A stretch of 32,908 nucleotides of DNA from assembly GCA_028281365.1 (NCBI GenBank), contig JANQJZ010000007.1, positions 1 through 32,908 on the forward strand, read 5' to 3'. The notes under the pieces were generated by a model, which searched no databases, had not been told where the DNA came from, and saw only the letters and a list, made by a program, of their open reading frames with translations. Position numbers and translations under genes: made by a program. Below are positions 1 to 7,124 of the stretch, one piece after another (position 1 is the stretch's first letter; the number at the start of each line of letters is the position of its first letter). The DNA is from Gammaproteobacteria bacterium. GTDB lineage: Bacteria > Pseudomonadota > Gammaproteobacteria > Eutrophobiales > Eutrophobiaceae.

Positions 1-1
1 A

Positions 2-280
2 TCAAATTCTTTTGATAATTCAAAAATATCATTTCCTAAACTTGAATCATGGAATCCATTACATCAAGTTGCGACCATAGCGGTTCAGGTTGATAAAAAA
101 AGAGTTTTATGTCGTATTTCAAAAGAAGTTTTGAGATTAATCTCTACAGATAAAGATGCAGATCCCATGTCCATCTTGAGCGATAATCGTTCTTTGTTTG
201 AAAGTAAAGCAAAAAAACTAATAGAAAGTAAAGCATATGAAGAAGATGGATCAATCACCATTAGAAAAGTGAATATGTAA
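2..280 (+). CDS. DUF1488-like small protein, 5' end outside window
   Basis: An open frame enters from the left edge and ends at TAA 278-280, giving about 92 visible residues. The visible protein has a 'FPxxExWNP' stretch, then 'VATIAVQVDKKRVLCRIS', an acidic middle and a lysine/glutamate-rich helical tail. This order (Phe-Pro/Trp motif, a beta strand with a cysteine, an IS-x-E helix) resembles the DUF1488 family of about 85-residue gammaproteobacterial proteins of unknown function. The start codon is not in the window. The stop lies only 5 bp from the CCA end of the convergent tRNA-Met gene. The family call rests on remembered pattern similarity, so I hold it moderately; that the frame is coding is more secure. 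Confidence 0.5.
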   Translation, partial: SNSFDNSKISFPKLESWNPLHQVATIAVQVDKKRVLCRISKEVLRLISTDKDADPMSILSDNRSLFESKAKKLIESKAYEEDGSITIRKVNM

Positions 281-285
281 ATAAT

Positions 286-362
286 TGGTGGCTATGGCTG
301 GACTTGAACCAGCGACATCAGCATTATGAATGCTGCGCTCTAACCAACTGAGCTACATAGCC
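286..362 (-). tRNA. tRNA-Met (CAT), elongator type
   Basis: The minus strand folds as a full cloverleaf. The acceptor arms are GGCTATG/CATAGCC, the D arm is GCTC..GAGC, the anticodon stem is CAGCA/TGCTG with loop TTCATAA (anticodon CAT), and the T arm is CTGG-TTCAAGT-CCAG. The discriminator is A and CCA is encoded (286-288). The acceptor, D and anticodon arms resemble the E. coli elongator Met tRNA rather than the initiator, because 1-72 is a normal G-C pair, or the minor Ile2 species. The 20 bp at its 5' end (344-363) recur at 512-531. Confidence 0.95.
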
Positions 363-531
363 AAAGTTTTAATATATTATTTTATAAATTTAATCTTCTT
401 TGTAACCATAGCCCTAAACTCGACATCCATGTCTCGTTAATGGTCCAGCTACGGACTCCTGTCCTTCGTGTTCGTCGCACTGCGAAAATTTCATTTTCGG
501 TTGCTCCTTACCCAACTGAGCTACATAGCCA
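363..531 (-). repeat. Structured repeat bounded by a copy of the tRNA-Met 5' end
   Basis: The 20-mer CCAACTGAGCTACATAGCCA occurs at 344-363, inside the tRNA-Met 5' end, and again exactly at 512-531. Between the copies lie three hairpins: CGAAAAT/ATTTTCG (483-489 with 493-499), GGAC-TCCT-GTCC (453-464) and GACA-TCCA-TGTC (422-433). On the minus strand the two short loops read AGGA and TGGA. The core read on the minus strand, CGCAGT..ACGAA.CACGA, matches the element at 13936-14030. The remaining 363-405 is AT-rich and probably carries the tRNA promoter. No convincing protein is encoded here. Confidence 0.65.
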
Positions 532-627
532 TGAAGATAAAAAAGGAACGGGATTTTCTTTGCTCTGGATGGTCTTGTCAAGAATGGATTACCGGAGACC
601 TTCGATAATCTCCTTCAATCTCTTCAG

Positions 628-1263
628 TCAACGTGTACCAAAGATAACCATGGTTTTTCCAGAGACAGAAATCAGGTGATCTTCTTCAAGGCTTTTCAAT
701 ACACGTCCAACCATTTCTCTTGAACAACCTACAATACGTCCCAATTCCTGCCGTGTAATTCGTATTTGCATCCCATCGGGATGGGTCATGGCATCTGGCT
801 CTTTACACAGGTCAAGTAATGTTCTGGCTACACGGCCTTTTACATCGGTAAAGGCTAAATCACTAACCTTACGACTGGTCCGCCTTAACCTGATTGCCAT
901 CTGCGATGCGATTGAAAAGAGTAGATCGGGAAAAATATTATGTAGCGTTTTTAATTTTTCATAGTTTATTTTGGCTATTTCAGATTTAGATTTGGCCCTG
1001 ACAAATGCAGTTCTATGACGACCATTGTCGAATAAACCAATTTCGCCAAAAAATTCGCCTGAGTTTAAATAGGCTAAAACAATCTCATGTCCTTTACTGT
1101 CCTCGATCATGACAGTTACTGAACCACTGACAATATAGTAAAGATCATTAGAAGGTTCGCCTTCCTTTATAATCAATTGTTTAGCGGCATACGTTTTTTG
1201 GTGGCAATGTTCAAGAAACTGTGAGATTAACGGATCTCGATCTTGTGCTGACGAATTTGCCAT
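628..1263 (-). CDS. crp: Cyclic AMP receptor protein (Crp/Vfr)
   Basis: This is a global transcription regulator that binds cAMP and then DNA as a dimer. The 211 residues match the E. coli Crp length (210). The N-terminal cyclic-nucleotide domain (about 15-125) holds the phosphate-binding cassette 'GEIGLF..GRHRTAFVRAK', with E74, R84 and T85 in the places of E. coli E72, R82 and S83. The C-helix 'RRTSRKV' keeps the Thr-Ser pair that contacts the adenine. The C-terminal winged helix contains 'ITRQELGRIVGCSREMVGRV', nearly identical to the Crp recognition region. The ATG follows a GAGGG about 8 nt upstream. It diverges from yhfA, as in E. coli, which supports true Crp over another Crp/Fnr paralogue. 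Confidence 0.93.
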   Translation of the reverse strand: MANSSAQDRDPLISQFLEHCHQKTYAAKQLIIKEGEPSNDLYYIVSGSVTVMIEDSKGHEIVLAYLNSGEFFGEIGLFDNGRHRTAFVRAKSKSEIAKINYEKLKTLHNIFPDLLFSIASQMAIRLRRTSRKVSDLAFTDVKGRVARTLLDLCKEPDAMTHPDGMQIRITRQELGRIVGCSREMVGRVLKSLEEDHLISVSGKTMVIFGTR

Positions 1264-1351
1264 TTGTTATTCCCTCGAAAATTGATCACTGCTATGTGAG
1301 TATGAACTATGTTACTCTTTTTCCCGAAAATCAACTGCTTGGAGTAATAAA

Positions 1352-1780
1352 TTGGATATAAAGGTAAGTTGGGACGGTGGAGCAAAGTTTATCGGTGAAT
1401 CTTCTACTGGTCATGAGGTGATTATGGACGGACCTCCTGAAGGCGGTGGACAGGATCAGGGCCCCCGACCGATGGAAATGCTGTTATTAGGAACAGGTGC
1501 TTGTAGTGGTTACGATGTTGTCTCTATCTTAAAAAAATCCCGGCAGGCTATTTCGTCGTGTGAAGTGCAAGTAAGTTCTGAGAGGGCTGATACTGATCCT
1601 AAAGTATTTACAAAAATACATTTACATTTCAAGCTTTCCGGAAATGCTTTAAAAGATAAGCAGGTTGAAAGAGCAGTCTCACTTTCCGCTGAAAAATATT
1701 GTTCTGCTTCAATAATGCTTGGAGCAACAGCAGAAATTACGCACGATTATGAAATTCTTGAGGTGGATGGCAACTTGTAA
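1352..1780 (+). CDS. yhfA: OsmC-family protein YhfA
   Basis: A 142-residue OsmC/Ohr-fold protein. It has the two family cysteines, C51 in 'GTGACSGYDVVSIL' and C117 in 'EKYCSASIML', plus the 'GPRPMEMLL' segment before the central helix. Members of the fold include thiol peroxidases, but YhfA itself has no firmly assigned substrate. The start is TTG, with GGAG at 1341-1344 placed 7 nt upstream, and no in-frame ATG gives a better N-terminus. The gene diverges from crp across an 88-bp gap, the same arrangement as in E. coli. That gap contains TCACA-like half sites but no full Crp palindrome, so autoregulation cannot be claimed. Confidence 0.88.
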   Translation: MDIKVSWDGGAKFIGESSTGHEVIMDGPPEGGGQDQGPRPMEMLLLGTGACSGYDVVSILKKSRQAISSCEVQVSSERADTDPKVFTKIHLHFKLSGNALKDKQVERAVSLSAEKYCSASIMLGATAEITHDYEILEVDGNL

Positions 1781-2002
1781 CGGTGCTCGTTGAGTTGTTC
1801 CATAATATGTTTTAATAAACTGGATTCATCCTCCCTTTTTCGCTATGAAGATACCAACGGGCATTTGATGTAGTAATGACAGCAGATCGTCTGAGTCAAA
1901 GACGGTAGTTGGATTATATCGACTTCTTGACTCCTTAAACTAAAGCTCATTTTGGGTTGTTTGTCTAAGCTTATAGCGGTGGGAACTGCAAAAACATTAG
2001 CT

Positions 2003-2377
2003 TTAATCGACTGTTTTCAAGCTGATTGTTTCACCCGGCTTGACGTTAGAAAGAACATCAAGATTATCTTTGGTATGGCCCCATATATTAGTTTTTGCTG
2101 CCAGTCTGATTTCATTCCCCTCTGATATTGGGGTAGGCCCATACCCGATAGCAATACAATCACCTTCGACCCAAAATGCTATTTCACCTGGTTCAACAAC
2201 ATCTTTAGCATTGTTTTCCCGTTCAATTTGAACAGGTGTCGAAAAGTAGACTTCTTGCCCCCAGGTTTGTGCAATGGAGTCAAATGGTAATGCCGCAACT
2301 ATTTTCTTTGCGGTGGGGGTGTCCAGACAATCGATAATAATCTCAATTGCGCCAATATTAACTACAATGCTTGTCAC
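2003..2377 (-). CDS. Cyclophilin-like fold protein (TM1367 type)
   Basis: A 124-residue all-beta protein with the pattern of the cyclophilin-like (TM1367/DUF369-type) family: a leading 'IEIIIDCLDTPTAKKIVAALPF', a 'WGQEVYFSTP' strand, 'VEPGEIAFWVEGDCIAIGYGPTP' in the middle, and 'IWGHTKDNLDVLSNVKPGETI' at the end. No peptidyl-prolyl isomerase catalytic set is evident, and the family has no established function. The start is GTG, 4 nt after the stop of the response regulator, with no Shine-Dalgarno sequence, which suggests translational coupling in a two-gene operon. No signal peptide or membrane segment is seen, so it is presumably cytoplasmic. Confidence 0.75.
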   Translation of the reverse strand: MTSIVVNIGAIEIIIDCLDTPTAKKIVAALPFDSIAQTWGQEVYFSTPVQIERENNAKDVVEPGEIAFWVEGDCIAIGYGPTPISEGNEIRLAAKTNIWGHTKDNLDVLSNVKPGETISLKTVD

Positions 2378-2381
2378 GACG

Positions 2382-3035
2382 TTATTTAGTATCGGGTCTG
2401 TCTGGACGTATCATTAAAGCTACGGGACCGGTTATTACTTTATGCAGTAATACAGACAGGCTTTTGGTTCCGGTTTTTCGAAAACTGTGTTTTAAGTGAG
2501 TACGAATCGTCGAGACACTCAAGTTTAGTTTTTCGGCAACAACATCTACATCCGGGTCCTCAACCAATAATGAGACGACGCGGGCTTCAGCGCGAGACAG
2601 GTTATAAGCTTGCCGTAATGCTTCTTCCAGGCTGGGTTTTTTTTTACTATCCGGATCTTTATTACTCTTATCTAATGCAAAACGTACCGTGGTTTTTAAA
2701 TCAGTATCACGTAATGGCTTATTTATAAATCCATACGGGTTACTCATTTGTGCTCTTTCTAACGTATCTTCATCGTTATATGCAGTAACATAGATAACCG
2801 GAATATCAAATTTCTGCATAATGACTTCCGCAGCATCAATACCGTCGAGTCCTTTTTCACCTAGATTAATATCCATCAGGACCAGGTCCGGTTTTAATTG
2901 TTTTGTCTTTTCAATGGCTTCGGCGCCAGTATGGGCAATCCCTGCTACCTTAAAGCCAAAGTTTTCCAGATAGAGTTGCATAACATGGGCGGTAGTAAGA
3001 TCATCGTCAACGACCAGTATACGTTCCCCCGACAT
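2382..3035 (-). CDS. Orphan response regulator, REC plus LuxR-type HTH
   Basis: A 217-residue two-domain regulator. The receiver domain (about 4-120) has the acidic pocket D10-D12, phospho-acceptor D55 in 'LVLMDINLGE', the 'VIYVTAY' switch Thr and 'NKPL' Lys. A lysine-rich linker leads to a LuxR/FixJ-like HTH, 'LSRAEARVVSLL...VAEKLNLSVSTIRTHLKHSFRKTG'. The frame runs open to an upstream ATG at 3077, but the ATG at 3035 (MSGERILVVDDD) has GGAGG 5 nt upstream and puts the receiver strand at the usual distance, so I chose it. No histidine kinase is encoded nearby. It is cotranscribed with the cyclophilin-like gene. The target genes are unknown. Confidence 0.85.
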   Translation of the reverse strand: MSGERILVVDDDLTTAHVMQLYLENFGFKVAGIAHTGAEAIEKTKQLKPDLVLMDINLGEKGLDGIDAAEVIMQKFDIPVIYVTAYNDEDTLERAQMSNPYGFINKPLRDTDLKTTVRFALDKSNKDPDSKKKPSLEEALRQAYNLSRAEARVVSLLVEDPDVDVVAEKLNLSVSTIRTHLKHSFRKTGTKSLSVLLHKVITGPVALMIRPDRPDTK

Positions 3036-3249
3036 TGTGCCTCCAAAAATAAACTTTGATGTACTTGATACTTTCATGTTAATTATATATCGAATTACCC
3101 ATGCAAGACTCTAACCAAATTTGAGTAAAAAATAACTCAAAAAAATCATCAAAAATTATTAGTAATTTAACTTAGATATAGATAAGTCTCGGATAATTAG
3201 ACTCACTACTATTTAAGTGGTGTCTATTTAGAATTATAGATGAATAGAG

Positions 3250-3552
3250 TTAGATCTTTTTAGGGTCGATAGCACGTTCTATATAAAATTTATAGATACC
3301 ATCGGTGCACGAAAATTCAATAATCTTATGTTTTGTGCGGGCGCAATAGGCCTCAAAGTCAATTTGAGAATGTGGATCGGTAGCTTCAACAAATAGAATT
3401 TGCTTAGGCTCCATTTTGTTGAGCAATACCTTGCTTTTCAGTATAGGCAAAGGACAGTTAAGTCCTTTTGCGTCCAGATATTCGTCAAACGAGGTATGCT
3501 CTTTTGTATTTGTAGTGGCCAAGGTACTTATTCGTAAAAAGTTGCTTGGCAA
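3250..3552 (-). CDS. TusA/SirA-family sulfurtransferase-like protein
   Basis: A 100-residue protein with the TusA signature 'LDAKGLNCPLPILKSK', in which C33 of the C-P-x-P motif is the persulfide-carrying cysteine. A two-strand/helix pattern follows that ends in 'DPHSQIDFEAYCARTKHKI'. TusA proteins relay sulfur to tRNA thiolation, cofactor synthesis or sulfur oxidation; which role applies here cannot be told. There is no in-frame ATG before the motif. TTG at 3552 lies 8 nt after the znuD stop and is the likeliest start, with TTG at 3522 as the alternative; neither has a good Shine-Dalgarno sequence. The tight spacing behind znuD suggests one transcript and coupled translation. Confidence 0.8.
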   Translation of the reverse strand: MPSNFLRISTLATTNTKEHTSFDEYLDAKGLNCPLPILKSKVLLNKMEPKQILFVEATDPHSQIDFEAYCARTKHKIIEFSCTDGIYKFYIERAIDPKKI

Positions 3553-3560
3553 CCATTTTA

Positions 3561-5546
3561 TTAAAAACCGGCCTGGAACCCAACCATAACAGCTCTTCCC
3601 ATGATAGGTGCGCGGTCTTTAATAAATGATGTATGCAATGCACCGTGTTCATCTAACAGGTTTGTCGCTTTAAGAAAAACATTTAACTTGGCAGTAGAAT
3701 CAATTACATCATAATCAGCATGAAGATTTAATAAAGAATACCCGCCTGTATCTGTCTCTAATGGAGCATTATCATTCTGAGCGAGTACACTGGTGAAATC
3801 TATACCTGAAGCAAATCTTCCATATTGATAATCAAGACCTGTTCCGATTCTTGCCGGTGAAATTCGGGCAATGTTGTCATCATTATCACGTTCAGCACGG
3901 ACATAATCTGTAAACAGATTCAGATCAAGTTGACCATTATTACCAGTATAAAGATTTAAACTTGCCGCAGCTTCAAAACCGTAAAAGAGGGTATCGTCTG
4001 CTTGATATTGAACAAGCTGAAGCTCACCGCCCAGAGTCACGCCATCATCTTCAACTTCGTCAACCTCACCATCACCATTACGGTCAAGACCTTGTAAGAA
4101 GATATAGTCTTCGATGTAGTTAACGAACAGACTCACGTTCCATTTAAAGACACCTTCCTCACGCGCCAAGATCAGGTCAATGTTATTTGATGTTTCTTCA
4201 CCTAGTGTAGCTTGACCCTCTTCAAACGTACCCGTCGCGTGATGCGGGCCATTCGCAAACAGTTCTTCAGCAGCCGGAGCACGTTGACTTCGGCTAATAT
4301 TAAATCCGAGTGCCATTTCCTCAGTAAAATGCCAGTGAATACCGGATGAAATGCTGTATAAATCAAAACTAACCGAAGCGGCATTGTCAGGGTCACTTTC
4401 ATTGTGTTCATAACGACCGCCAATTTCAAAGTGAACTGTATCATCTAAAAAGTCGGTATCTTCCAGTATAAATATGGCAAAGGTATCGGTGTTTGTTTTT
4501 GGTATGAAAGATTCCTCACCAACGGCACTGACATCACGATAGCCAAATTGGGTACCGATTACACCAGTAAATACACCGATCGGTGCATGTAATAATTCAA
4601 CACGACCTTCAAATTGCTCATTGTTAAAGACTGTACCGGCTTCACCAGCATCTTCAAACTCGGTGTGTTCATAATCGGTATACCCACCCTGGACATTGAT
4701 TGCAGTAATCCCGGAAATTGGATTATTCCACTGTCCTGATAAATCGATACGGTCAGATTCGGATTCTATGAAGGGTAGTTCATCAGGTTCTTCCGGGTTA
4801 ATAGGTACGCCATGGGTTGAATCAAAATGTCCAAATGACATACCCAAGTGTCCCCAGTTATCTACAAAAGAGCCACCGATGTTAAAATTCTGTGTATCGT
4901 AAAAACTGTTATCTACCTGTCCGTCTTTTGATTCATAGTTTCTGGCATCACGATCTAAGCCATCAATATGAAATGCTATATTTTTAAAACCTCCTTCAGC
5001 CTGAAATGAGACGACTTTTTCAAGTGAATTGACGTTATAACTGGAATAAAGCTTTGGACTGAATGAGTCAGGTACGTATTCTGGAATGCGGTTGGTAACG
5101 ACGTTTACCAAACCGCCCGATGCTTCACTCCCGTAGAGTAAGGTTGCAGGCCCACGAAATATTTCAATCTGTTCGGCTTGTAGTGGATCGATAGTTACGG
5201 CGTGGTCGACACTGATGGTGGAAACGTCCATGGAGCCAAGACCATTTTCCAGAACCTGTACTCGGGCACCGGATTGCCCACGTATAACCGGTCGGCTTGC
5301 CAGTGGACTGAAACGATTGGTTGTTACACCCGGTATATTCTCCAGTGTTTCACCAATGGTGGATGCCTGTTTTTCTTTTAGTTCTTCACCTAATAATAAT
5401 GTAACAGGTTGTGAAATATGCTCGATGCTCTGTAGACCAATCGGTCTGGCAGTTACCGTGTATTCATCAAGTGTTGTTGTTTCTTCTGCAAATGATTGCT
5501 GTGATAACACAAGCAGAATAAATGCACTTGTATAAAACGTTTTCAT
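3561..5546 (-). CDS. znuD: ZnuD-like TonB-dependent zinc receptor
   Basis: An outer-membrane TonB-dependent receptor of 661 residues. It has a signal peptide (MKTFYTSAFILLVLSQQSFA), a plug domain starting near 'DEYTVTARP' with 'PGVTTNRF', 'RPVIRGQ' and 'IEIFRGPATLLYGSEASGGLVNV', and a beta-barrel ending in the terminal Phe typical of outer-membrane proteins. The segment 'SQRAPAAEELFANGPHHATG', followed by 'LGEETSNNIDL', is characteristic of the ZnuD subfamily known from Neisseria. Asp/Glu-rich loops such as 'NPEEPDELPFIESESD' suit metal capture. The ATG has GGGGGA about 6-7 nt upstream. It diverges from zur-znuACB across a Zur-type palindrome, so zinc-dependent repression is likely. Copper or heme receptors are the alternatives, but context argues for zinc. 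Confidence 0.88.
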   Translation of the reverse strand: MKTFYTSAFILLVLSQQSFAEETTTLDEYTVTARPIGLQSIEHISQPVTLLLGEELKEKQASTIGETLENIPGVTTNRFSPLASRPVIRGQSGARVQVLENGLGSMDVSTISVDHAVTIDPLQAEQIEIFRGPATLLYGSEASGGLVNVVTNRIPEYVPDSFSPKLYSSYNVNSLEKVVSFQAEGGFKNIAFHIDGLDRDARNYESKDGQVDNSFYDTQNFNIGGSFVDNWGHLGMSFGHFDSTHGVPINPEEPDELPFIESESDRIDLSGQWNNPISGITAINVQGGYTDYEHTEFEDAGEAGTVFNNEQFEGRVELLHAPIGVFTGVIGTQFGYRDVSAVGEESFIPKTNTDTFAIFILEDTDFLDDTVHFEIGGRYEHNESDPDNAASVSFDLYSISSGIHWHFTEEMALGFNISRSQRAPAAEELFANGPHHATGTFEEGQATLGEETSNNIDLILAREEGVFKWNVSLFVNYIEDYIFLQGLDRNGDGEVDEVEDDGVTLGGELQLVQYQADDTLFYGFEAAASLNLYTGNNGQLDLNLFTDYVRAERDNDDNIARISPARIGTGLDYQYGRFASGIDFTSVLAQNDNAPLETDTGGYSLLNLHADYDVIDSTAKLNVFLKATNLLDEHGALHTSFIKDRAPIMGRAVMVGFQAGF

Positions 5547-5582
5547 TATTATTCCCCCAATAACAAAAAAATCAGTATAGTT

Positions 5583-5598
5583 ATATGCTGGTGCATAT
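5583..5598. repeat. Inverted repeat in the znuD leader
   Basis: ATATGC-TGGT-GCATAT is a perfect 6-bp inverted repeat with a 4-nt loop, 37-52 bp upstream of the znuD ATG. It could be a hairpin in the znuD leader RNA or an operator for another regulator. It does not match the Zur consensus. The sequence shows the symmetry only. Confidence 0.4.
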
Positions 5599-5652
5599 CT
5601 GACAAAAAAATAAGTAAAATTAATGACTTAAAAAATATTGTTTTATATTTGT

Positions 5653-5667
5653 GGTTTCAACGAAACC
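5653..5667. repeat. Inverted repeat GGTTTC-AAC-GAAACC next to the Zur box
   Basis: Perfect 6-bp arms (5653-5658 and 5662-5667) with a 3-nt centre, ending 6 bp before the Zur palindrome. Its position in the shared znuD/zur promoter region makes it a candidate second operator or a promoter-region hairpin. I do not recognise the motif. Confidence 0.4.
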
Positions 5668-5673
5668 TAATAA

Positions 5674-5690
5674 ATGTTATATTATAACAT
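5674..5690. promoter_or_regulatory. Zur box between znuD and zur
   Basis: ATGTTATATTATAACAT is a perfect 8-1-8 palindrome and matches the proteobacterial Zur operator core (TGTTATA-N-TATAACA). It lies between znuD and zur-znuACB, placed to repress both directions when zinc is sufficient. The genes flanking it are exactly those Zur controls in other gammaproteobacteria. Confidence 0.85.
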
Positions 5691-5699
5691 CACACAAAA

Positions 5700-5716
5700 A
5701 CGTAACGATATAACAT
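5700..5716. promoter_or_regulatory. Possible second, degenerate Zur half-site
   Basis: TATAACAT (5709-5716) is identical to the right half of the upstream Zur palindrome. The matching left half (5700-5707, ACGTAACG) agrees at only 4 of 8 positions. It lies closer to zur and could allow a second dimer to bind and strengthen repression of the znu side. This is an inference from spacing and one good half. Confidence 0.45.
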
Positions 5717-5754
5717 AACAATAAATACGTCAAATCATTGAAGGAGCTTAGATT

Positions 5755-6252
5755 TTGCAAAAGAGTAAAGTATTAAGTCCGTTTAAACCGGCCAGACATA
5801 AGCATCAGGAATGTTTACAGTCTGCATTAAAGGCGGCAAAACAACATTGTGATAATTCAGGTCAGCGTTTAACCCCTTTGCGTAAACGCGTGCTGGAACT
5901 GGTCTGGGAGAATCACGAGCCTGTAAAAGCTTATGACATTCTCGACAAGTTGAAACAAGACAAGTCGTCTTCTGCTCCACCGACGGTGTACCGTGCACTC
6001 GATTTTCTACAGGAACAAGGTCTCGTACACAAAATTGAATCATTAAATGCCTATGTTGGTTGTGGCAAACCGGATGAAATCCATAGCAGTCAATTTCTGA
6101 TTTGTTATAAGTGTGGTTCAGTTGCAGAACTTGATAACTCAGAAATACGCAAACTTTTACAGATAAATGCTGATAAATTTGGATTCAGGATTGATGAAGA
6201 AATGATCGAGATAAAAGGTCATTGTCAAGAATGTCTTGATGAAGGGAAATAA
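5755..6252 (+). CDS. zur: Zinc uptake regulator Zur (Fur family)
   Basis: A 165-residue Fur-family repressor. The N-terminal winged helix contains 'GQRLTPLRKRVLELVW' and the recognition helix 'PPTVYRALDFLQEQGLVHKIESLNAYVGC', whose ending is typical of Zur rather than Fur. Structural-zinc cysteines are present as C117-x2-C120 and C157-x2-C160; C103 and the histidines around H110 are candidates for the sensory site. The start is TTG with AAGGAG at 5741-5746, 8 nt upstream, and there is no better ATG. It is followed 2 nt later by znuA, so the repressor is the first gene of the operon it probably controls, giving autoregulation through the Zur box. Confidence 0.92.
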   Translation: MQKSKVLSPFKPARHKHQECLQSALKAAKQHCDNSGQRLTPLRKRVLELVWENHEPVKAYDILDKLKQDKSSSAPPTVYRALDFLQEQGLVHKIESLNAYVGCGKPDEIHSSQFLICYKCGSVAELDNSEIRKLLQINADKFGFRIDEEMIEIKGHCQECLDEGK

Positions 6253-6254
6253 TA

Positions 6255-7124
6255 ATGAAGAGATGTGTGAGATTTATTTGTTTATCGTTATTTTTGTCGT
6301 TTTTTTTATTTGTAAATGTTAAAGCCAGCAGTAAATTAAATGTATTTGTCAGTATATTGCCACAGAAATATTTTGTAGAGCAAGTAGGGGCCGAACATGT
6401 CAATGTAAATGTTATGGTTGGTCCAGGTCAAAGCCCGGCCACCTATGAACCTACTCCGAAACAGATGGCAGCACTAGCTAAAGCGGATATCTACTTTTCG
6501 ATTGGGGTACCATTTGAACATGCATGGATAGAAGAAATTAAAAGTAATAACAAGGATCTAATTATAATTGAATGCTGCAAAATGATCGCAAAACAATATG
6601 AGCATGATCATCACCATCATCACGATTATAATAGTGAATTTGATCCACATATTTGGACCAGTCCAAACAAGGTCATTCAACTTACAGGCATTATTCAGGA
6701 AAAATTAATTGAGATTGATAACAAAAATGCTAAGTCATATAAAGCTTCAGCAGAAAAATTTAAAGATGAATTGAATAGGCTTGATGAAAAGATTAAAAAC
6801 AAAACAACACACTTGAAAAAGAGAGACCTGGTTGTTACACACCCTTCATGGAGTTACTTTGCAGATCAATATGGTTTTAATCAATTATCTATTGAGGTAA
6901 GAGGTAAGGAACTTCAGGCAAGTTCTATGACGAAATTGATAAGTCATGTAAAAGAAAAAGAGATAAGAGCGGTATTTTCACAACCACAATTTAGTCGTCG
7001 CGCAGCGGAAGTTCTTGCCAGAGAAACAGGTGCAAAAATTATTGATCTCGATCCATTGGCTTTTGATTATATTGAAAACATGAATGATGTAGTTGATAAA
7101 ATTGTGCAGGGAATGTCTTTATGA
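6255..7124 (+). CDS. znuA: Zinc ABC transporter substrate-binding protein ZnuA
   Basis: A 289-residue periplasmic metal-binding protein (cluster A-I). A signal peptide (about residues 1-24) precedes 'KLNVFVSILPQKYFVEQVG'. The charged loop 'YEHDHHHHHDYNSEFDPHIW' is the His-rich zinc-acquisition loop of ZnuA proteins. Metal-ligand candidates H132 (DPHIW) and H196 (THPSW) are present, with an acidic candidate in 'DLDPLAFD'. The position that normally carries the first His ligand reads 'SPATYEPTP', that is A62, so this is the variant subgroup without that His. It overlaps znuC by ATGA (4 nt), indicating coupled translation. Confidence 0.9.
   Translation: MKRCVRFICLSLFLSFFLFVNVKASSKLNVFVSILPQKYFVEQVGAEHVNVNVMVGPGQSPATYEPTPKQMAALAKADIYFSIGVPFEHAWIEEIKSNNKDLIIIECCKMIAKQYEHDHHHHHDYNSEFDPHIWTSPNKVIQLTGIIQEKLIEIDNKNAKSYKASAEKFKDELNRLDEKIKNKTTHLKKRDLVVTHPSWSYFADQYGFNQLSIEVRGKELQASSMTKLISHVKEKEIRAVFSQPQFSRRAAEVLARETGAKIIDLDPLAFDYIENMNDVVDKIVQGMSL

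Noticed and set aside
440-679. 79-codon plus-strand open frame
   Set aside because: It runs through the tRNA-linked repeat and the 3' end of crp, has no ribosome site and no family-like composition.
1264-1351. Possible Crp operator between crp and yhfA
   Set aside because: Only isolated half-sites (TCACA, TGATC) are seen; no pair has the required 6-bp spacing.
3190-3230. CACTAC/GTGGTG hairpin downstream of the TusA-like gene
   Set aside because: Stem pairing needs a wobble on one strand and a mismatch on the other, and no T-tract follows, so it is not a convincing terminator.
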